This document shows positions 17,001 through 25,733 of a stretch of 64,000 nucleotides of DNA, piece by piece. The DNA lies in NCBI GenBank assembly GCA_964650525.1, contig CAZYUA010000012.1, forward strand, positions 1-64,000, given 5' to 3'. The stretch is from UBA1413 sp964650525. GTDB lineage: Bacteria; Bacteroidota; Bacteroidia; Bacteroidales; Prolixibacteraceae. The notes beneath the pieces are model-generated. The model ran no database searches and was not told the origin of the DNA. It saw only the letters and a program-made list of their open reading frames with translations. The translations under genes and the position numbers were made by a program. Positions within the stretch are counted from its first letter, which is position 1; the number at the start of each line of letters is the position of its first letter.

Positions 17001-18090
17001 CACCATTGAATTAACGGTAAAAGACAGTGGTAAAGGTATTTCTGACGCTTACATCGATAAAATATTTAACCGTTTTTTTAGAAGTGGGGATAGTACCGAT
17101 GTCCCCGGAACCGGTATAGGTCTTGCTTTGGTAAAGGAGTTGGTAAAATTGCACGAAGGGGAGATTGTCGTTACCAGCAAGCCGGGGTTGGGTTCCCGGT
17201 TTAAAGTAATCCTTCCCTTATGGGAACCGGGAAGCAAGAGTCCGGAAAACTCCCCTGACATAGAAAGCCAGCCGGCCGAAAAAATTGTGGAAAGTAATCC
17301 GAATGCTGCCGAAAGGAACTGTTCAGGCCTGATGTTGATTGTTGAAGACAACCCGGATGTACGGCTTTTCATCTGTACCCACTTTGAACAGTCCTTTAGG
17401 GTTATGGAGGCTTCTGACGGCACGGAAGGCTGGGAGGTTGCCATAAAAACCTTACCGGACATCGTATTATGTGATGTACTGATGCCGCGCACCGACGGGA
17501 ACGAACTTCTGAAAAGACTTAAAAACGATGCCAGAACTTCCCATATTCCGGTTATCCTCCTCACAGCACTGGGGTCTAAAGAACATGAAATGGCAGGATT
17601 GCTTGCAGGAGCAGATGATTATATCACCAAGCCGTTTGATATCTCCCTGCTGGAAAAAAAAGTGAATAATTTGTTGTCCATCAGGAGGTCGCTAAAAGAA
17701 AAGTATTCCGAAGAGATCTTCCTGCAACCTGAAAATGTACAGATTCAACCACCCGATGAAAAATTCCTGAAGAAAGCCATAGAAACTGTAGAAAGAAATA
17801 TCGGCAATCCGGATCTGGACATTAAGCGGTTTGCTGCAGAAATAGGGGTCAGCAGGATGCAGTTATACAGGAAACTTGATTCACTGACTCATATGACCGT
17901 GGGTGAATTTATCCGGGATATCCGGCTGAAACGTTCTGCTCAACTTCTGCTGCAAAAAAAGCAGACTATTTCTGAAATTACCTTTGCGGTCGGTTTCAGA
18001 GATGTATCCCATTTCAGAAAATGCTTCAAACGGAAATTCGGGATGAGCGCCTCGGATTACTGTAATCAACATGAGGCCAATCCTTCGTAA
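14020..18090 (+). CDS. Hybrid two-component system sensor kinase/response regulator with AraC domain
   Basis: Product of 1356 aa. A signal peptide (about 1-26) is followed by many two-component propeller repeats (about 30-690; motifs such as GFMWFGT, GRLWIGT, GKIWVGT), then a Y_Y_Y domain (about 700-770) and one membrane helix (about 784-806). The kinase part has H843 in NISHEIKTPL, the ATP-binding N box near 955-965 and the G box GTGIGLALV. A receiver domain follows with D1152 as phosphate acceptor, and the C-terminus is an AraC DNA-binding domain (about 1255-1350). These HTCS proteins sense breakdown products of a polysaccharide in the periplasm and switch on the neighbouring utilisation locus, here most likely pectin. 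Confidence 0.95.
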   Translation: MEYTWKVWVLLVLAQTVMLLPEKGSAQGNTFRFEYYSQEDGLSNNQVHCSFQDKRGFMWFGTSQGISRFDGYRFTRFVNQPGDTSSLKGNLVRVIFENSQGELFVGTENGGLNLFDRDKELFRRIFDRFPDLGADVLSVNDILEDKSGRLWIGTDRGLLLSEEGKIPEWVNPSDFGGDRKFAGNFIRVMTFDTSGNLWMGTNHGVFVLDTANNRVSPLPLPDPFPWDEEVWELALDPEGKIWIGTYENGIFIISPEGIWQHILPDPENPRSRTVRSIARDKKGDYWIGTRGGLYIYNPEIGIIATYQHDEREAKSLSGNSILDIFHDIRGDTWIGTRTGINYLVHSKQVFHNFRAMPNDSLYLNSNEVWAFWTDTSGKIWVGTEDGGVNIFDPIKETFRYLRNDPDNPGSLSSNCIKSFLDDGDGNLWIATYLGGINVLNLQSGKISHHRNNPGDPRTISDDRVWCLYRDSRKTIWAASSSGVDWYDPATKTFHNLKIIPSGTQVNWINEDNAGNLWIGGREELYIYTPESGKLITKKEQSRAFWEDKKGRIWIATIDKGLALYSAAGQSIRYYTEKEGLANNQSISILEDNNGFLWIGTTNGLSRMNPETGFIQTFSGKDGLQNSQFNYGAALKCPSGELLFGGISGFNLFDPLRVTGNEFIPPMVFTDLRIFNKSAEIGEGKKKILHKSITETREIVLPFRQKVITFEFAALNYVNPQTNLYSYFLEGFDQSWNDPSPFRTATYTNLNPGEYTLWVKSVIPGIPDAGNEIALKMKVLPPFWRTWIFKIILFLFIASLLYGLLAFVLYREKLRNEVAFERIKAGKLHDLDMLKLKFFTNISHEIKTPLTLILGPMEQLRSGKVSPEQGKQLLDIMHRNARHLHQLINQILDFRKLEEGNLKLELTDGDLVGFIRGIAAQFDHLAREKEIRYRLHTLVSELSCRFDPEKVEKIVCNLLSNAFKFTDKGGRITLSLAVAFDSKELRTDGFDEVQRTIELTVKDSGKGISDAYIDKIFNRFFRSGDSTDVPGTGIGLALVKELVKLHEGEIVVTSKPGLGSRFKVILPLWEPGSKSPENSPDIESQPAEKIVESNPNAAERNCSGLMLIVEDNPDVRLFICTHFEQSFRVMEASDGTEGWEVAIKTLPDIVLCDVLMPRTDGNELLKRLKNDARTSHIPVILLTALGSKEHEMAGLLAGADDYITKPFDISLLEKKVNNLLSIRRSLKEKYSEEIFLQPENVQIQPPDEKFLKKAIETVERNIGNPDLDIKRFAAEIGVSRMQLYRKLDSLTHMTVGEFIRDIRLKRSAQLLLQKKQTISEITFAVGFRDVSHFRKCFKRKFGMSASDYCNQHEANPS

Positions 18091-18174
18091 CTCAAAAACC
18101 TCCGGAATGGGTGAGGAAATCCTCTTGGGAACCCTATACCCGCATTCTGAGAATATTTTCCCCTGCCGGAAACA

Positions 18175-18198
18175 AAAATTCCTTCCATTGGGAATTTT
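18175..18198 (+). terminator. Hairpin after the hybrid sensor gene
   Basis: AAAATTCC (18175-18182) pairs with GGAATTTT (18191-18198) around an eight-base loop. The T-rich right arm and position 85 bases after the stop suggest a terminator, although no long T-run follows. Confidence 0.45.
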
Positions 18199-18258
18199 CT
18201 ATTAACCTTCGTGAATGGTTTTGGCGTAACTTTACATGATTGGCTAAACCGGAACCGG

Positions 18259-18363
18259 ATGGATAATAATCCCAAAAAGATGCAACGGCTCTCTGTGGCA
18301 ATTTTGTTGATTGCTGCCGGACTTCTAACCGTTTTGCTCATCCTGATATTTATCGCCCTGTGA
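18259..18363 (+). CDS. Small single-span membrane protein
   Basis: A 34-aa frame (ATG 18259, TGA 18361-18363) with a charged start MDNNPKKMQR and a hydrophobic helix of about 22 residues (LSVAILLIAAGLLTVLLILI in part). The pattern is that of a bacterial small membrane protein. A near-consensus -7 box TAACTTTA (18227-18234) lies upstream and the sensor terminator lies before that. It ends 32 bases before the GH105 gene. No family is recognised. Confidence 0.5.
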   Translation: MDNNPKKMQRLSVAILLIAAGLLTVLLILIFIAL

Positions 18364-18395
18364 CGTCCTCTTTGTGAACTGTTTGAAAAAAGGAT

Positions 18396-19604
18396 ATGAA
18401 TCTTAAACACAAGACTACCGGGATCTGGGTGATCTCGTTGCTGTTGCTATCCCCGGCTTATACTGCCACAGCAGGGGGTTCTCCAGGGAAAAAGGGTTTG
18501 ATAACGGCTGTGCGGATGGCTGATTCAGAGATGAAGTTTTTTCCGGACCCCTGGGGTGTCGATTTCAATACCCGACCCAACTGGAGTTATACCCAGGGGT
18601 TGATTGCCCAGGCCATGCTTCAGGTTTGGGAAGTAACCGGCAACATTGCCTGCTTCGATTATGCCAAAGCCTATGCCGAAAAGATGATTGACGAAGAGGG
18701 AAAAATCAGCACTTACAGGATTGAAGAGTACAACATCGACCGTGTAAACTCCGGAAAATTTCTTTTTGATCTCTATCTTGAGACGGGAGACGAGCGTTAC
18801 GAAACAGCGATTTTCACCATTCGTGAACAGTTAAAAACCCATCCCCGCACTTCCGAGGGAGGCTTTTGGCATAAGAATGTCTACCCTCACCAGATGTGGC
18901 TGGATGGGTTGTACATGGGAACGCCCTTTTATGCCCGTTTTGCCCGTGATTTTGGGGAGACTGAAGCATTCAATGACATCATCGATCAGTTTGTGATTGT
19001 TAACAGACATACCTACGATCCGGTTTCCGGACTTAATTATCATGGGTGGGATGAGAGTAAAGAGCAAAAATGGGCTGATCCGGAAACCGGTTGTTCCCCT
19101 CATTTCTGGGGACGAGCCATGGGCTGGTATTCCATGGCCCTGGTCGATGTACTGGACTATATTCCTTCTGACCACCCGCGGCGCGGAGAGGTTTTGGCCA
19201 TCCTGAACCAGGTGGCGGCAGGGGTAAAAAAACACCAGGATAAAAAAACGGGGCTCTGGTACCAGGTGATGGATCTGGGAAGCCGCGAAGGCAACTACCT
19301 GGAAGCTACAGCTTCCTCTATGTTTTCTTACTCTCTGCTCAAAGCTGTAAGAAAAGGATACATCCCTAAAAAATACAGGAAAGTGGCCGTAAAAGGCTAT
19401 CAGGGAATAGTGAAAAACCTGGTCAAAGAGAATGACGACGGAACCATCAGCCTGACGAAATGCTGTTCGGTTGCCGGACTTGGCGGAAATCCTTACCGCG
19501 ACGGGTCGTACAAGTATTATATCAGTGAGCTGGTGCGCGACAACGACCCGAAGGGGGTAGGTCCCTTCATCATGGCCGGACTGGAAATCAATCTGCTTAA
19601 ATAA
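18396..19604 (+). CDS. GH105 unsaturated rhamnogalacturonyl/glucuronyl hydrolase
   Basis: Product of 402 aa with a signal peptide (about 1-27). The (alpha/alpha)6-barrel family GH88/GH105 is indicated by WSYTQGLIAQAM, the Asp-containing NVYPHQMWLDGLYMG, HFWGRAMGWYSMALVDVL and GLWYQVMDLGSREGNYLEA. The length matches YteR/YesR-type enzymes. The enzyme removes the 4,5-unsaturated uronic acid that polysaccharide lyases leave at the non-reducing end, matching the two PL1 lyases of this locus. It is probably periplasmic. It is the first enzyme gene of the locus, 200 bases before SusC pair 1. Confidence 0.9.
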   Translation: MNLKHKTTGIWVISLLLLSPAYTATAGGSPGKKGLITAVRMADSEMKFFPDPWGVDFNTRPNWSYTQGLIAQAMLQVWEVTGNIACFDYAKAYAEKMIDEEGKISTYRIEEYNIDRVNSGKFLFDLYLETGDERYETAIFTIREQLKTHPRTSEGGFWHKNVYPHQMWLDGLYMGTPFYARFARDFGETEAFNDIIDQFVIVNRHTYDPVSGLNYHGWDESKEQKWADPETGCSPHFWGRAMGWYSMALVDVLDYIPSDHPRRGEVLAILNQVAAGVKKHQDKKTGLWYQVMDLGSREGNYLEATASSMFSYSLLKAVRKGYIPKKYRKVAVKGYQGIVKNLVKENDDGTISLTKCCSVAGLGGNPYRDGSYKYYISELVRDNDPKGVGPFIMAGLEINLLK

Positions 19605-19808
19605 ACACTTAATCATCAGTAGTATGACTAAACAATTTAATTCAATTTGCTAACTAATCTTTAAAAACTGCCTATGAAGAAAAACAGGAAGCATAGTTAA
19701 ACAAAGCGCAGGATTAATAAATTCTGTACCCGGTTTTTAGTAATTTTAACCAATATCGCTTTCTTCAGGAGAAACATTGTGATGTCAAACTTTAAAACAT
19801 TTTAAAAT

Positions 19809-22800
19809 ATGAAAAAAAAGCCTCAGCTCCTTATTCCTCATTCATTCCCAGGAATAAAAAAACTCCTGCTGACCATGAAACTAACTCTAATCCTGGTCTT
19901 TATCACCGTCCTGCAGGTTGGTGCAAATGATTACTCACAGATCACTTATAAATCTTATGAGAACAACAAGACTGTAATTGTGCCCACGAACCTTCCTCAG
20001 CAAAAAGCAATAACCGGTACAGTTACGGACAAATCCGGGGCTCCCCTTCCTGGTGTTACCATAGTTGCTTCCGGCACGACAGTAGGCGTTATCACAGGTC
20101 TCGACGGGCGATACAGCATTGATGTTCCGCCCGACACAAAAAGCCTTAGATTTTCATTTATCGGAATGGATACCCAGGAAATTGCAATCGGTACCCTGTC
20201 TTCTATTAATGTGTCGATGCTTGAATCAGCGATCGGCATTGAAGAGGTGGTCGTGGTAGGATACGGAACCCAGAAAAAGAGCGATATTACCGGTTCTGTT
20301 GTTTCCGTGTCAAACGAAGATCTGACTTCCCGCCCTGTAAACAACGTATTCCAGGCCCTCCAGGGTAAAGCGGCAGGTGTTGACATTACCACCGCACTGC
20401 GCCCTGGTGAATTAGGGAGAATTTATATCAGGGGTACACGTTCACTCACTGCATCCAATTCGCCTCTTTATGTTGTTGATGGTATTCCCATTATGTCGGG
20501 TTCCGGGATTGAAACCCTGAACGAACAGGATATAGAATCCATTGAGATCCTGAAAGACGCCTCGGCAACCGCTATTTACGGTTCGAGAGGGGCTAACGGA
20601 GTTGTGCTTGTAACAACAAAGCGAGGTACTGAAGGGCAGTTTAAGCTGGACTATTCGGGTTCGCTTACAAACGAACAAATGGTCTGGCGTTCCGGGTACA
20701 TGGACGTTGCTGAATTCATGGATTTTTCTCGCTGGGGTGCATATTATGCATCTTATGATGCAAAAACCGGAACATATTCAAGATTGCCGGGCAATACACC
20801 TACTCTGGCCAACGATGCCACAATTAATTATTTTACAGCTGAACCCACTGCATGGGGGAACATCCAGAAAGGCTGGGCAGGCGGCAAATGGGACCCCTCC
20901 AAGGTCGAAACATTCGACTGGCTGGGAGTAGTTACACAGCCTGCGTATACCCAGGAGCATTCCCTGAGCGCCAGCGGCGGTACCAAAATAATGAAAGCGT
21001 ACGGTTCATTAGGGTACCTTGATAACCAGGGTACTACAAAGGGACAGGAGTACCAGCGGTACACCCTCAGGACCAATGTTGAGCTGACCCCAAAAGACTG
21101 GATTACATTCGGTGCAGGGGTCAACGGGTCATGGCAGTACCAGGATTACGGGCAGAGCAGAACAGGAGGAAGCTCCAACGTGACAGCCGATCTTATCGCG
21201 GCAGCCGCAAGGATTGAGCCTTATTCCCTTCCTAATGATGCAAATGGAAACCTTATCGTACATCCCGGTGGGAAGGCACGTGTGTGGAACGTTATTGACG
21301 AATGGAAGTATTCGACCAACCAGCGTGAGACGCTCCGTTTACTCGGCTCTCTGTTTACTGAAATTAAGCTGCCTTTGGGAATCAGGTACCGGATGAACTT
21401 CGGCCCCGACTTCCGCTTCTACAGGAACGGTTATTATAATGACGCCAAGTCAATCGTAAGGGAACTCAGCGCTTCCAACGCAAGTGTCTCCAATACGAAA
21501 GATTTCTCATACACGATCGATAACCTCCTTTATTACGACAACACATTCGGTGCCCATACAATAGGGGCAACACTGCTCCAGACAGCATCAAAATGGACCA
21601 GCGAATCGTCGGCAATTGCAGGACAGGGTGTCCAGGTGCCGAGCCAGATGTGGTACGCCTTAGGTACCCTTACCAGTTCCCAGCTTACATCCTGGAACTC
21701 CGGACTTACCGAACGCCAGCTGGAATCTTATATGGCACGCTTGAATTATAATTATGCCAACAAATACCTGCTTACTTTATCAGGCCGCTATGACGGAGCC
21801 TCACAGCTTGCAGAAGGAAATAAATGGGCATTCTTCCCCAGTGCTGCAATAGGATGGCGCATTGACCAGGAGAACTTCCTGAAGAGTGTAAAATGGATAG
21901 ACCAGTTAAAGCTTCGTTTAGGTGTAGGTACTGTGGGTAACTCTGCCGTAGATCTCTACTCAACAAAGGGCGCAATCACCCAGCTTACCGTACCTTTTGG
22001 CACCGGAACGGAATCAGGTTATACACTTTCAAGTACTGTTGCAAATCCTGACCTTGGATGGGAAAAGACAACCCAGTACAACCTTGGTGTCGATTTCTCT
22101 TTCCTGAAAGGGAGAGTTAACGGAACCATCGAAGCTTACAGATCATCTACAAAGGATCTTCTTTTAACTGTGGCCCTTCCGAGCGTTACGGGCTCTACCT
22201 CGACAATTGCAAATATCGGTGAAACAAGCAACAGGGGTTTCGATATCACCATTAATGCTGGTGTTCTCGAACTCAGCGATTTCTCATGGAATATAGGTGC
22301 AAATGCCGCATGGCAGAGGGACCAGATCGAATCACTGATGAACGGCAAGGAGGATATGGTTGCAGATACCTGGTTCATTGGCGAATCAATAGGAGTTATT
22401 TATGATTACGAAAAGATCGGTATCTGGCAGGATACTTCTGAAGACCAAGCAGAAATGGCAAAATTCAATGCTAACGGATCCCAGTTTGCTCCCGGTAAAA
22501 TAAAAATCAAAGACCAGAATGGCGACTATCGTATCGACGGCAACTACGACAGGGTTGTTATAGGTAACACAAACCCGCGCTGGACAATGGGGCTTACGAA
22601 TACTTTCCGTTATAAAGGGGTCGAGCTGTCGGCATTTCTTACCGGGCGCCTCAAATATAAGGCAGGTGTGGGTGAAGGCCTGACAGGCATGTATGGCGAC
22701 CAGCGCAAACTCGATTACTGGACGCCCGACAATACCGGTGCAGAATACCAGAGGCCTTATATGAGCGAGGCTGGCGGCGACACCTATGCTTTTACCTATT

Positions 22801-23015
22801 ATAAAGATGATTCATGGATCAAGATCAGGAACATATCTCTGGGATATCGTTTGCCAAATAGCCTGTTAAGCAAGGTTAATATAAGCAGCCTGAAGGTCTT
22901 TGCACAGATACAAAATGCCGGCATGCTCTGGTCGGAGAATAACTTCCGGGATTCCGAATTTAACTCACTCTATTTTAACCGCGGGTATGTTTTCGGTATC
23001 AACGTGGGATTCTGA
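19809..23015 (+). CDS. SusC/RagA-type TonB-dependent outer membrane transporter (pair 1)
   Basis: Product of 1068 aa. Signal region about 1-38 (LTLILVFITVLQVGA). A carboxypeptidase-D-like regulatory domain (GTVTDKSGAPLPGVTIVASG, about 69-88) precedes the plug (VVVVGYGTQKKSDITGSV, about 149-166; later LYVVDGIPI and ATAIYGSRGANGVVLVTT). The remainder is the 22-strand barrel with an aromatic C-terminus (VFGINVGF). It lacks the STN domain present in sigma-regulated homologues. With the next gene it forms a pedal-bin uptake complex for oligosaccharides. Substrate by context: pectin fragments. Confidence 0.95.
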   Translation: MKKKPQLLIPHSFPGIKKLLLTMKLTLILVFITVLQVGANDYSQITYKSYENNKTVIVPTNLPQQKAITGTVTDKSGAPLPGVTIVASGTTVGVITGLDGRYSIDVPPDTKSLRFSFIGMDTQEIAIGTLSSINVSMLESAIGIEEVVVVGYGTQKKSDITGSVVSVSNEDLTSRPVNNVFQALQGKAAGVDITTALRPGELGRIYIRGTRSLTASNSPLYVVDGIPIMSGSGIETLNEQDIESIEILKDASATAIYGSRGANGVVLVTTKRGTEGQFKLDYSGSLTNEQMVWRSGYMDVAEFMDFSRWGAYYASYDAKTGTYSRLPGNTPTLANDATINYFTAEPTAWGNIQKGWAGGKWDPSKVETFDWLGVVTQPAYTQEHSLSASGGTKIMKAYGSLGYLDNQGTTKGQEYQRYTLRTNVELTPKDWITFGAGVNGSWQYQDYGQSRTGGSSNVTADLIAAAARIEPYSLPNDANGNLIVHPGGKARVWNVIDEWKYSTNQRETLRLLGSLFTEIKLPLGIRYRMNFGPDFRFYRNGYYNDAKSIVRELSASNASVSNTKDFSYTIDNLLYYDNTFGAHTIGATLLQTASKWTSESSAIAGQGVQVPSQMWYALGTLTSSQLTSWNSGLTERQLESYMARLNYNYANKYLLTLSGRYDGASQLAEGNKWAFFPSAAIGWRIDQENFLKSVKWIDQLKLRLGVGTVGNSAVDLYSTKGAITQLTVPFGTGTESGYTLSSTVANPDLGWEKTTQYNLGVDFSFLKGRVNGTIEAYRSSTKDLLLTVALPSVTGSTSTIANIGETSNRGFDITINAGVLELSDFSWNIGANAAWQRDQIESLMNGKEDMVADTWFIGESIGVIYDYEKIGIWQDTSEDQAEMAKFNANGSQFAPGKIKIKDQNGDYRIDGNYDRVVIGNTNPRWTMGLTNTFRYKGVELSAFLTGRLKYKAGVGEGLTGMYGDQRKLDYWTPDNTGAEYQRPYMSEAGGDTYAFTYYKDDSWIKIRNISLGYRLPNSLLSKVNISSLKVFAQIQNAGMLWSENNFRDSEFNSLYFNRGYVFGINVGF

Positions 23016-23050
23016 GATTGTACTGAATTAATTTTGTAACAATAAAGAAA

Positions 23051-25114
23051 ATGAGCGATATGAATAAGTATAATAAACCCATTTTAGCGCTTTGTACAAT
23101 GATCCTCCTTGTATCAGGGACCATCTCATGCAAACAGGATTTCCTCGACGAAGAGCTGAAGACCCAGAGAAGCACTGATTATTTTAAAACTGCCGAAGGT
23201 ATTGCTGACCTCTCCGATGCACTGTACAACCACTACAGAAATTTCTTTATGGGCAGGGAGCAGTCAGTGTCCACTAACCAGTGCGGTACTGACGAATTCA
23301 TTGTAGGGGGCGACCAGGCTCAGCAAACATGGAACGATTATAACTCTAACCTGGGTTCCATAGTTCCTAATGTTCCAACCGCTAATGTTACAAAAACCTA
23401 TGAGATTTGGGACATGATGTACAAGGCCATTGCCGATGCCAACATGCTTCTGGCAAATGTCGATACAGTTATTACGGATGCCGGTAAAAGAAGTCTTTAT
23501 AAAGCCGAGGCATCGTTCCTTCGCGCCTTCTCATATTTCAGGCTCGTTCAGCAATACGGACCTGTTGTGCTGAAACTGAAGCCAACATCAGGCGTTGAAA
23601 GATTCTTTGTCCGTGCATCGAAAGAGGATTGTGTTAACCAGATCATTGCCGATTTCAGGACAGCATATGCAGGACTTCCTGATGCTGAAGCCTTGGAGGG
23701 AAAACTCTATAAGGATGTGGCAGCCCACTTCCTGGCAAAGGCTCTCCTTTACAGGTGTTCTGAAATTAACGACAACTGGAACTCCTCGTTCAAAAAAGCA
23801 GACCTTGCAGAGGTAATAACACTTGCCGACAAGGTTATCGGAAATCATGCCCTTGCAGCCGATTTCTCTGACATTTTCGCTTACACGGGACCTGATGGTG
23901 CAAACGAGAAACTCCCTGAGGTTATTTTTGCCGCACAGTTCTCCAGCTCAACTACCGTAGCCAATGATGGGAACGGAAACTACAACCACCTTCTTTTTCT
24001 TTCGGTATATCAAACACTTACAGGTTTTGTGCGTGATATAGCAGGTGGACGCGAGTACCAGAGATGCAGAACCAATGAATACGCATACAGCGTATTCGAC
24101 CTGGAGAACGATTCACGCTTCTGGAAAAGCTTTAAAACAAAGGCAAACCTTAACAATATTTCAAACCTTGCCACTCTCAACGGAAAAGATCCTAATACAA
24201 GTACAGATGTAACTTATGCACAGGGCGAACTGGGATTGATTTACATTATAAATAAGCTTGGCGACACCAGGTTTTCAGATCCTACTGCCGGTGGAACCCC
24301 GAAGGTAAAAAGTACACATAACGGGGTCTATTTTAATAATCCTGTGACTGGTAAGCCCACACCTCATACCTTTGTACGCTACCTTGCCAACGGAAGCGGT
24401 TTCCTGAGCTTACCGGGAAATGTCAGCAGGTACCCGTCGCTCAGCAAATGGCTTGACGGATCCCGCACAGCAGTTGCCGCAACTGCCGGCCGCCGCGATG
24501 GGATATATGCCAGGGTAGCCGAAACATATCTCATTAAAGCTGAAGCTCTTATCCGACAGGGCAATTATTCTGATGCTATCTCAGTCATGAATATTGTCCG
24601 TGCACGTGCTCAGTTCAAGGCTGGTGAAGACAGGGCTGCATACAGGGATGGCGGCGCTGCTGTTCTTACCAATTCAGCTGCTCCGCTGAATACAGCCGGT
24701 AAATTGATAAATTCGTATTGCAACAGGAACTCATACTATGAATCGCTCAATATTCCTGTAACAACAGAGGCCACGGACATTACCACCGGGATCACCCCGG
24801 CAAGCCTTCCGGCTGTAGACGAGGCCATAATAGCAACCCTGGGCCTCTCAAGCACATACGACAGGATGATGTGCTTCCTGCTCAATGAGCGTTCACGCGA
24901 ACTTTACGGCGAACTTTACCGCTGGGAAGATCTTGCACGCACGAAAACACTTGTAAGCCGCGCCAAGACCTATAACGCGGGTTCTGTTGCAGCACTCCAG
25001 GATAAGCATTACCTGCGCCCGCTGCCGCAAACTTTCCTCGATGCAATTTATAATGCTGAGGGACGCGCACTTACTGCAGATGAAAAAGCAGCTATGCAAA
25101 ATCCCGGTTACTAG
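23051..25114 (+). CDS. SusD/RagB-type glycan-binding lipoprotein (pair 1)
   Basis: Product of 687 aa, larger than the usual 500-620. The signal ends in a lipobox with C27 (VSGTISCKQDF), so it is lipid-anchored at the surface. The SusD N-terminal TPR-like part is clear (AEASFLRAFSYFRLVQQYGPVVL near 155-178), and the C-terminal hallmark is LLNERSRELYGELYRWEDLARTKT and YLRPLPQTFLDAI. It follows SusC pair 1 by 35 bases and closes on that barrel as a lid. A strong terminator follows at 25140-25176, ending this unit. Confidence 0.95.
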   Translation: MSDMNKYNKPILALCTMILLVSGTISCKQDFLDEELKTQRSTDYFKTAEGIADLSDALYNHYRNFFMGREQSVSTNQCGTDEFIVGGDQAQQTWNDYNSNLGSIVPNVPTANVTKTYEIWDMMYKAIADANMLLANVDTVITDAGKRSLYKAEASFLRAFSYFRLVQQYGPVVLKLKPTSGVERFFVRASKEDCVNQIIADFRTAYAGLPDAEALEGKLYKDVAAHFLAKALLYRCSEINDNWNSSFKKADLAEVITLADKVIGNHALAADFSDIFAYTGPDGANEKLPEVIFAAQFSSSTTVANDGNGNYNHLLFLSVYQTLTGFVRDIAGGREYQRCRTNEYAYSVFDLENDSRFWKSFKTKANLNNISNLATLNGKDPNTSTDVTYAQGELGLIYIINKLGDTRFSDPTAGGTPKVKSTHNGVYFNNPVTGKPTPHTFVRYLANGSGFLSLPGNVSRYPSLSKWLDGSRTAVAATAGRRDGIYARVAETYLIKAEALIRQGNYSDAISVMNIVRARAQFKAGEDRAAYRDGGAAVLTNSAAPLNTAGKLINSYCNRNSYYESLNIPVTTEATDITTGITPASLPAVDEAIIATLGLSSTYDRMMCFLLNERSRELYGELYRWEDLARTKTLVSRAKTYNAGSVAALQDKHYLRPLPQTFLDAIYNAEGRALTADEKAAMQNPGY

Positions 25115-25139
25115 GATTTAAAGATTCATACGATGTTTT

Positions 25140-25180
25140 AATAAATATGGAAGCTCATTCTGCCTCCATATTTATTTTTA
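25140..25180 (+). terminator. Terminator after SusC/SusD pair 1
   Basis: AATAAATATGGA (25140-25151) pairs perfectly with TCCATATTTATT (25165-25176), followed by TTTA. The ATG at 25147 that would open the next frame lies inside the hairpin, so that frame start is not real. Confidence 0.75.
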
Positions 25181-25279
25181 TCACAATCGCATGCACTATG
25201 ATTCGAAGATATCTATCATCACTTTTCCTGTGGAACCTGCCCGGAAAAAACCGTTGCACCGACCGGCGACCGGAAACTA

Positions 25280-25569
25280 CCCTGATCCATTTGCATGCCG
25301 TCCGTGCCAAAACCGGGAAGGACAATTCACTTTCAGGAACGGTCGATATCAATACCATTCTGGATGAAAGGGCTATTGAACTCTGCGGGGAACAACAGCG
25401 CTGGTTCGACCTGAAAAGGACGCGCACGCTGGTCAGCCGGGTGAAGGCCTATAATGCCCAGGGCGGTGGCAACGTGAAGGATTTCCACTATTACCGGCCC
25501 ATTCCACAAGCCGAGCTGGATGCCATCACAAACCCGGGAGAATTCAAACAAAACGATGGGTACAATTAA
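25280..25569 (+). pseudogene. Remnant of a SusD gene (C-terminal end only)
   Basis: About 95 codons encode only the end of a SusD protein: VRAKTGKDNSLSGTVDI, then ILDERAIELCGEQQRWFDLK, YYRPIPQAELDAI and the closing FKQNDGYN, ending at TAA 25567-25569. Homology starts at about 25280; upstream sequence back to the terminator reads as no SusD. The fragment is not the same as the end of SusD pair 1. The parent gene has lost at least four fifths of its length. It lies between two SusC/SusD pairs and is followed by its own terminator. Confidence 0.8.
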
Positions 25570-25642
25570 CTATTAGCCTTTTAACTGAATAAGAATACAT
25601 TGAGGTCGAAAAGACCGGCCAACAGGTTTTAATTGACCTGCC

Positions 25643-25695
25643 AAGGGTAAGATTCAGATCATCTGCCTTTATTGATTGGATCTTACCCTTACTTT
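25643..25695 (+). terminator. Terminator after the SusD remnant
   Basis: AAGGGTAAGAT (25643-25653) pairs perfectly with ATCTTACCCTT (25680-25690), followed by ACTTTTATT. It is probably the old terminator of the lost SusC/SusD operon. Its right arm lies inside the promoter of SusC pair 2. Confidence 0.7.
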
Positions 25696-25706
25696 TATTA
25701 ATTTTG
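25676..25706 (+). promoter_or_regulatory. Promoter of SusC/SusD pair 2
   Basis: TTG (25676-25678) and TAATTTTG (25699-25706) are separated by 20 bases, the spacing expected for the Bacteroidota -33 and -7 elements. Transcription would begin near 25713, about 21 bases before the ATG at 25734. The promoter overlaps the right arm of the preceding terminator. Confidence 0.65.
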
Positions 25707-25733
25707 AGACGATATTAACCTAATCAACAGAAC

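Noticed and set aside
18831..19616. A 261-codon frame on the minus strand
   Set aside because: It is the antisense of the GH105 gene, whose family motifs cover the whole region.
23029..23036. TAATTTTG box in the gap between SusC and SusD of pair 1 as an internal promoter
   Set aside because: It fits TAnnTTTG but has no -33 at the usual spacing and lies in a 35-base A/T-rich gap; chance is likely.
25147..25279. ATG start for the SusD-like fragment
   Set aside because: The ATG is inside the terminator hairpin and the first 45 residues do not resemble a SusD protein; the segment is treated as a pseudogene from about 25280.
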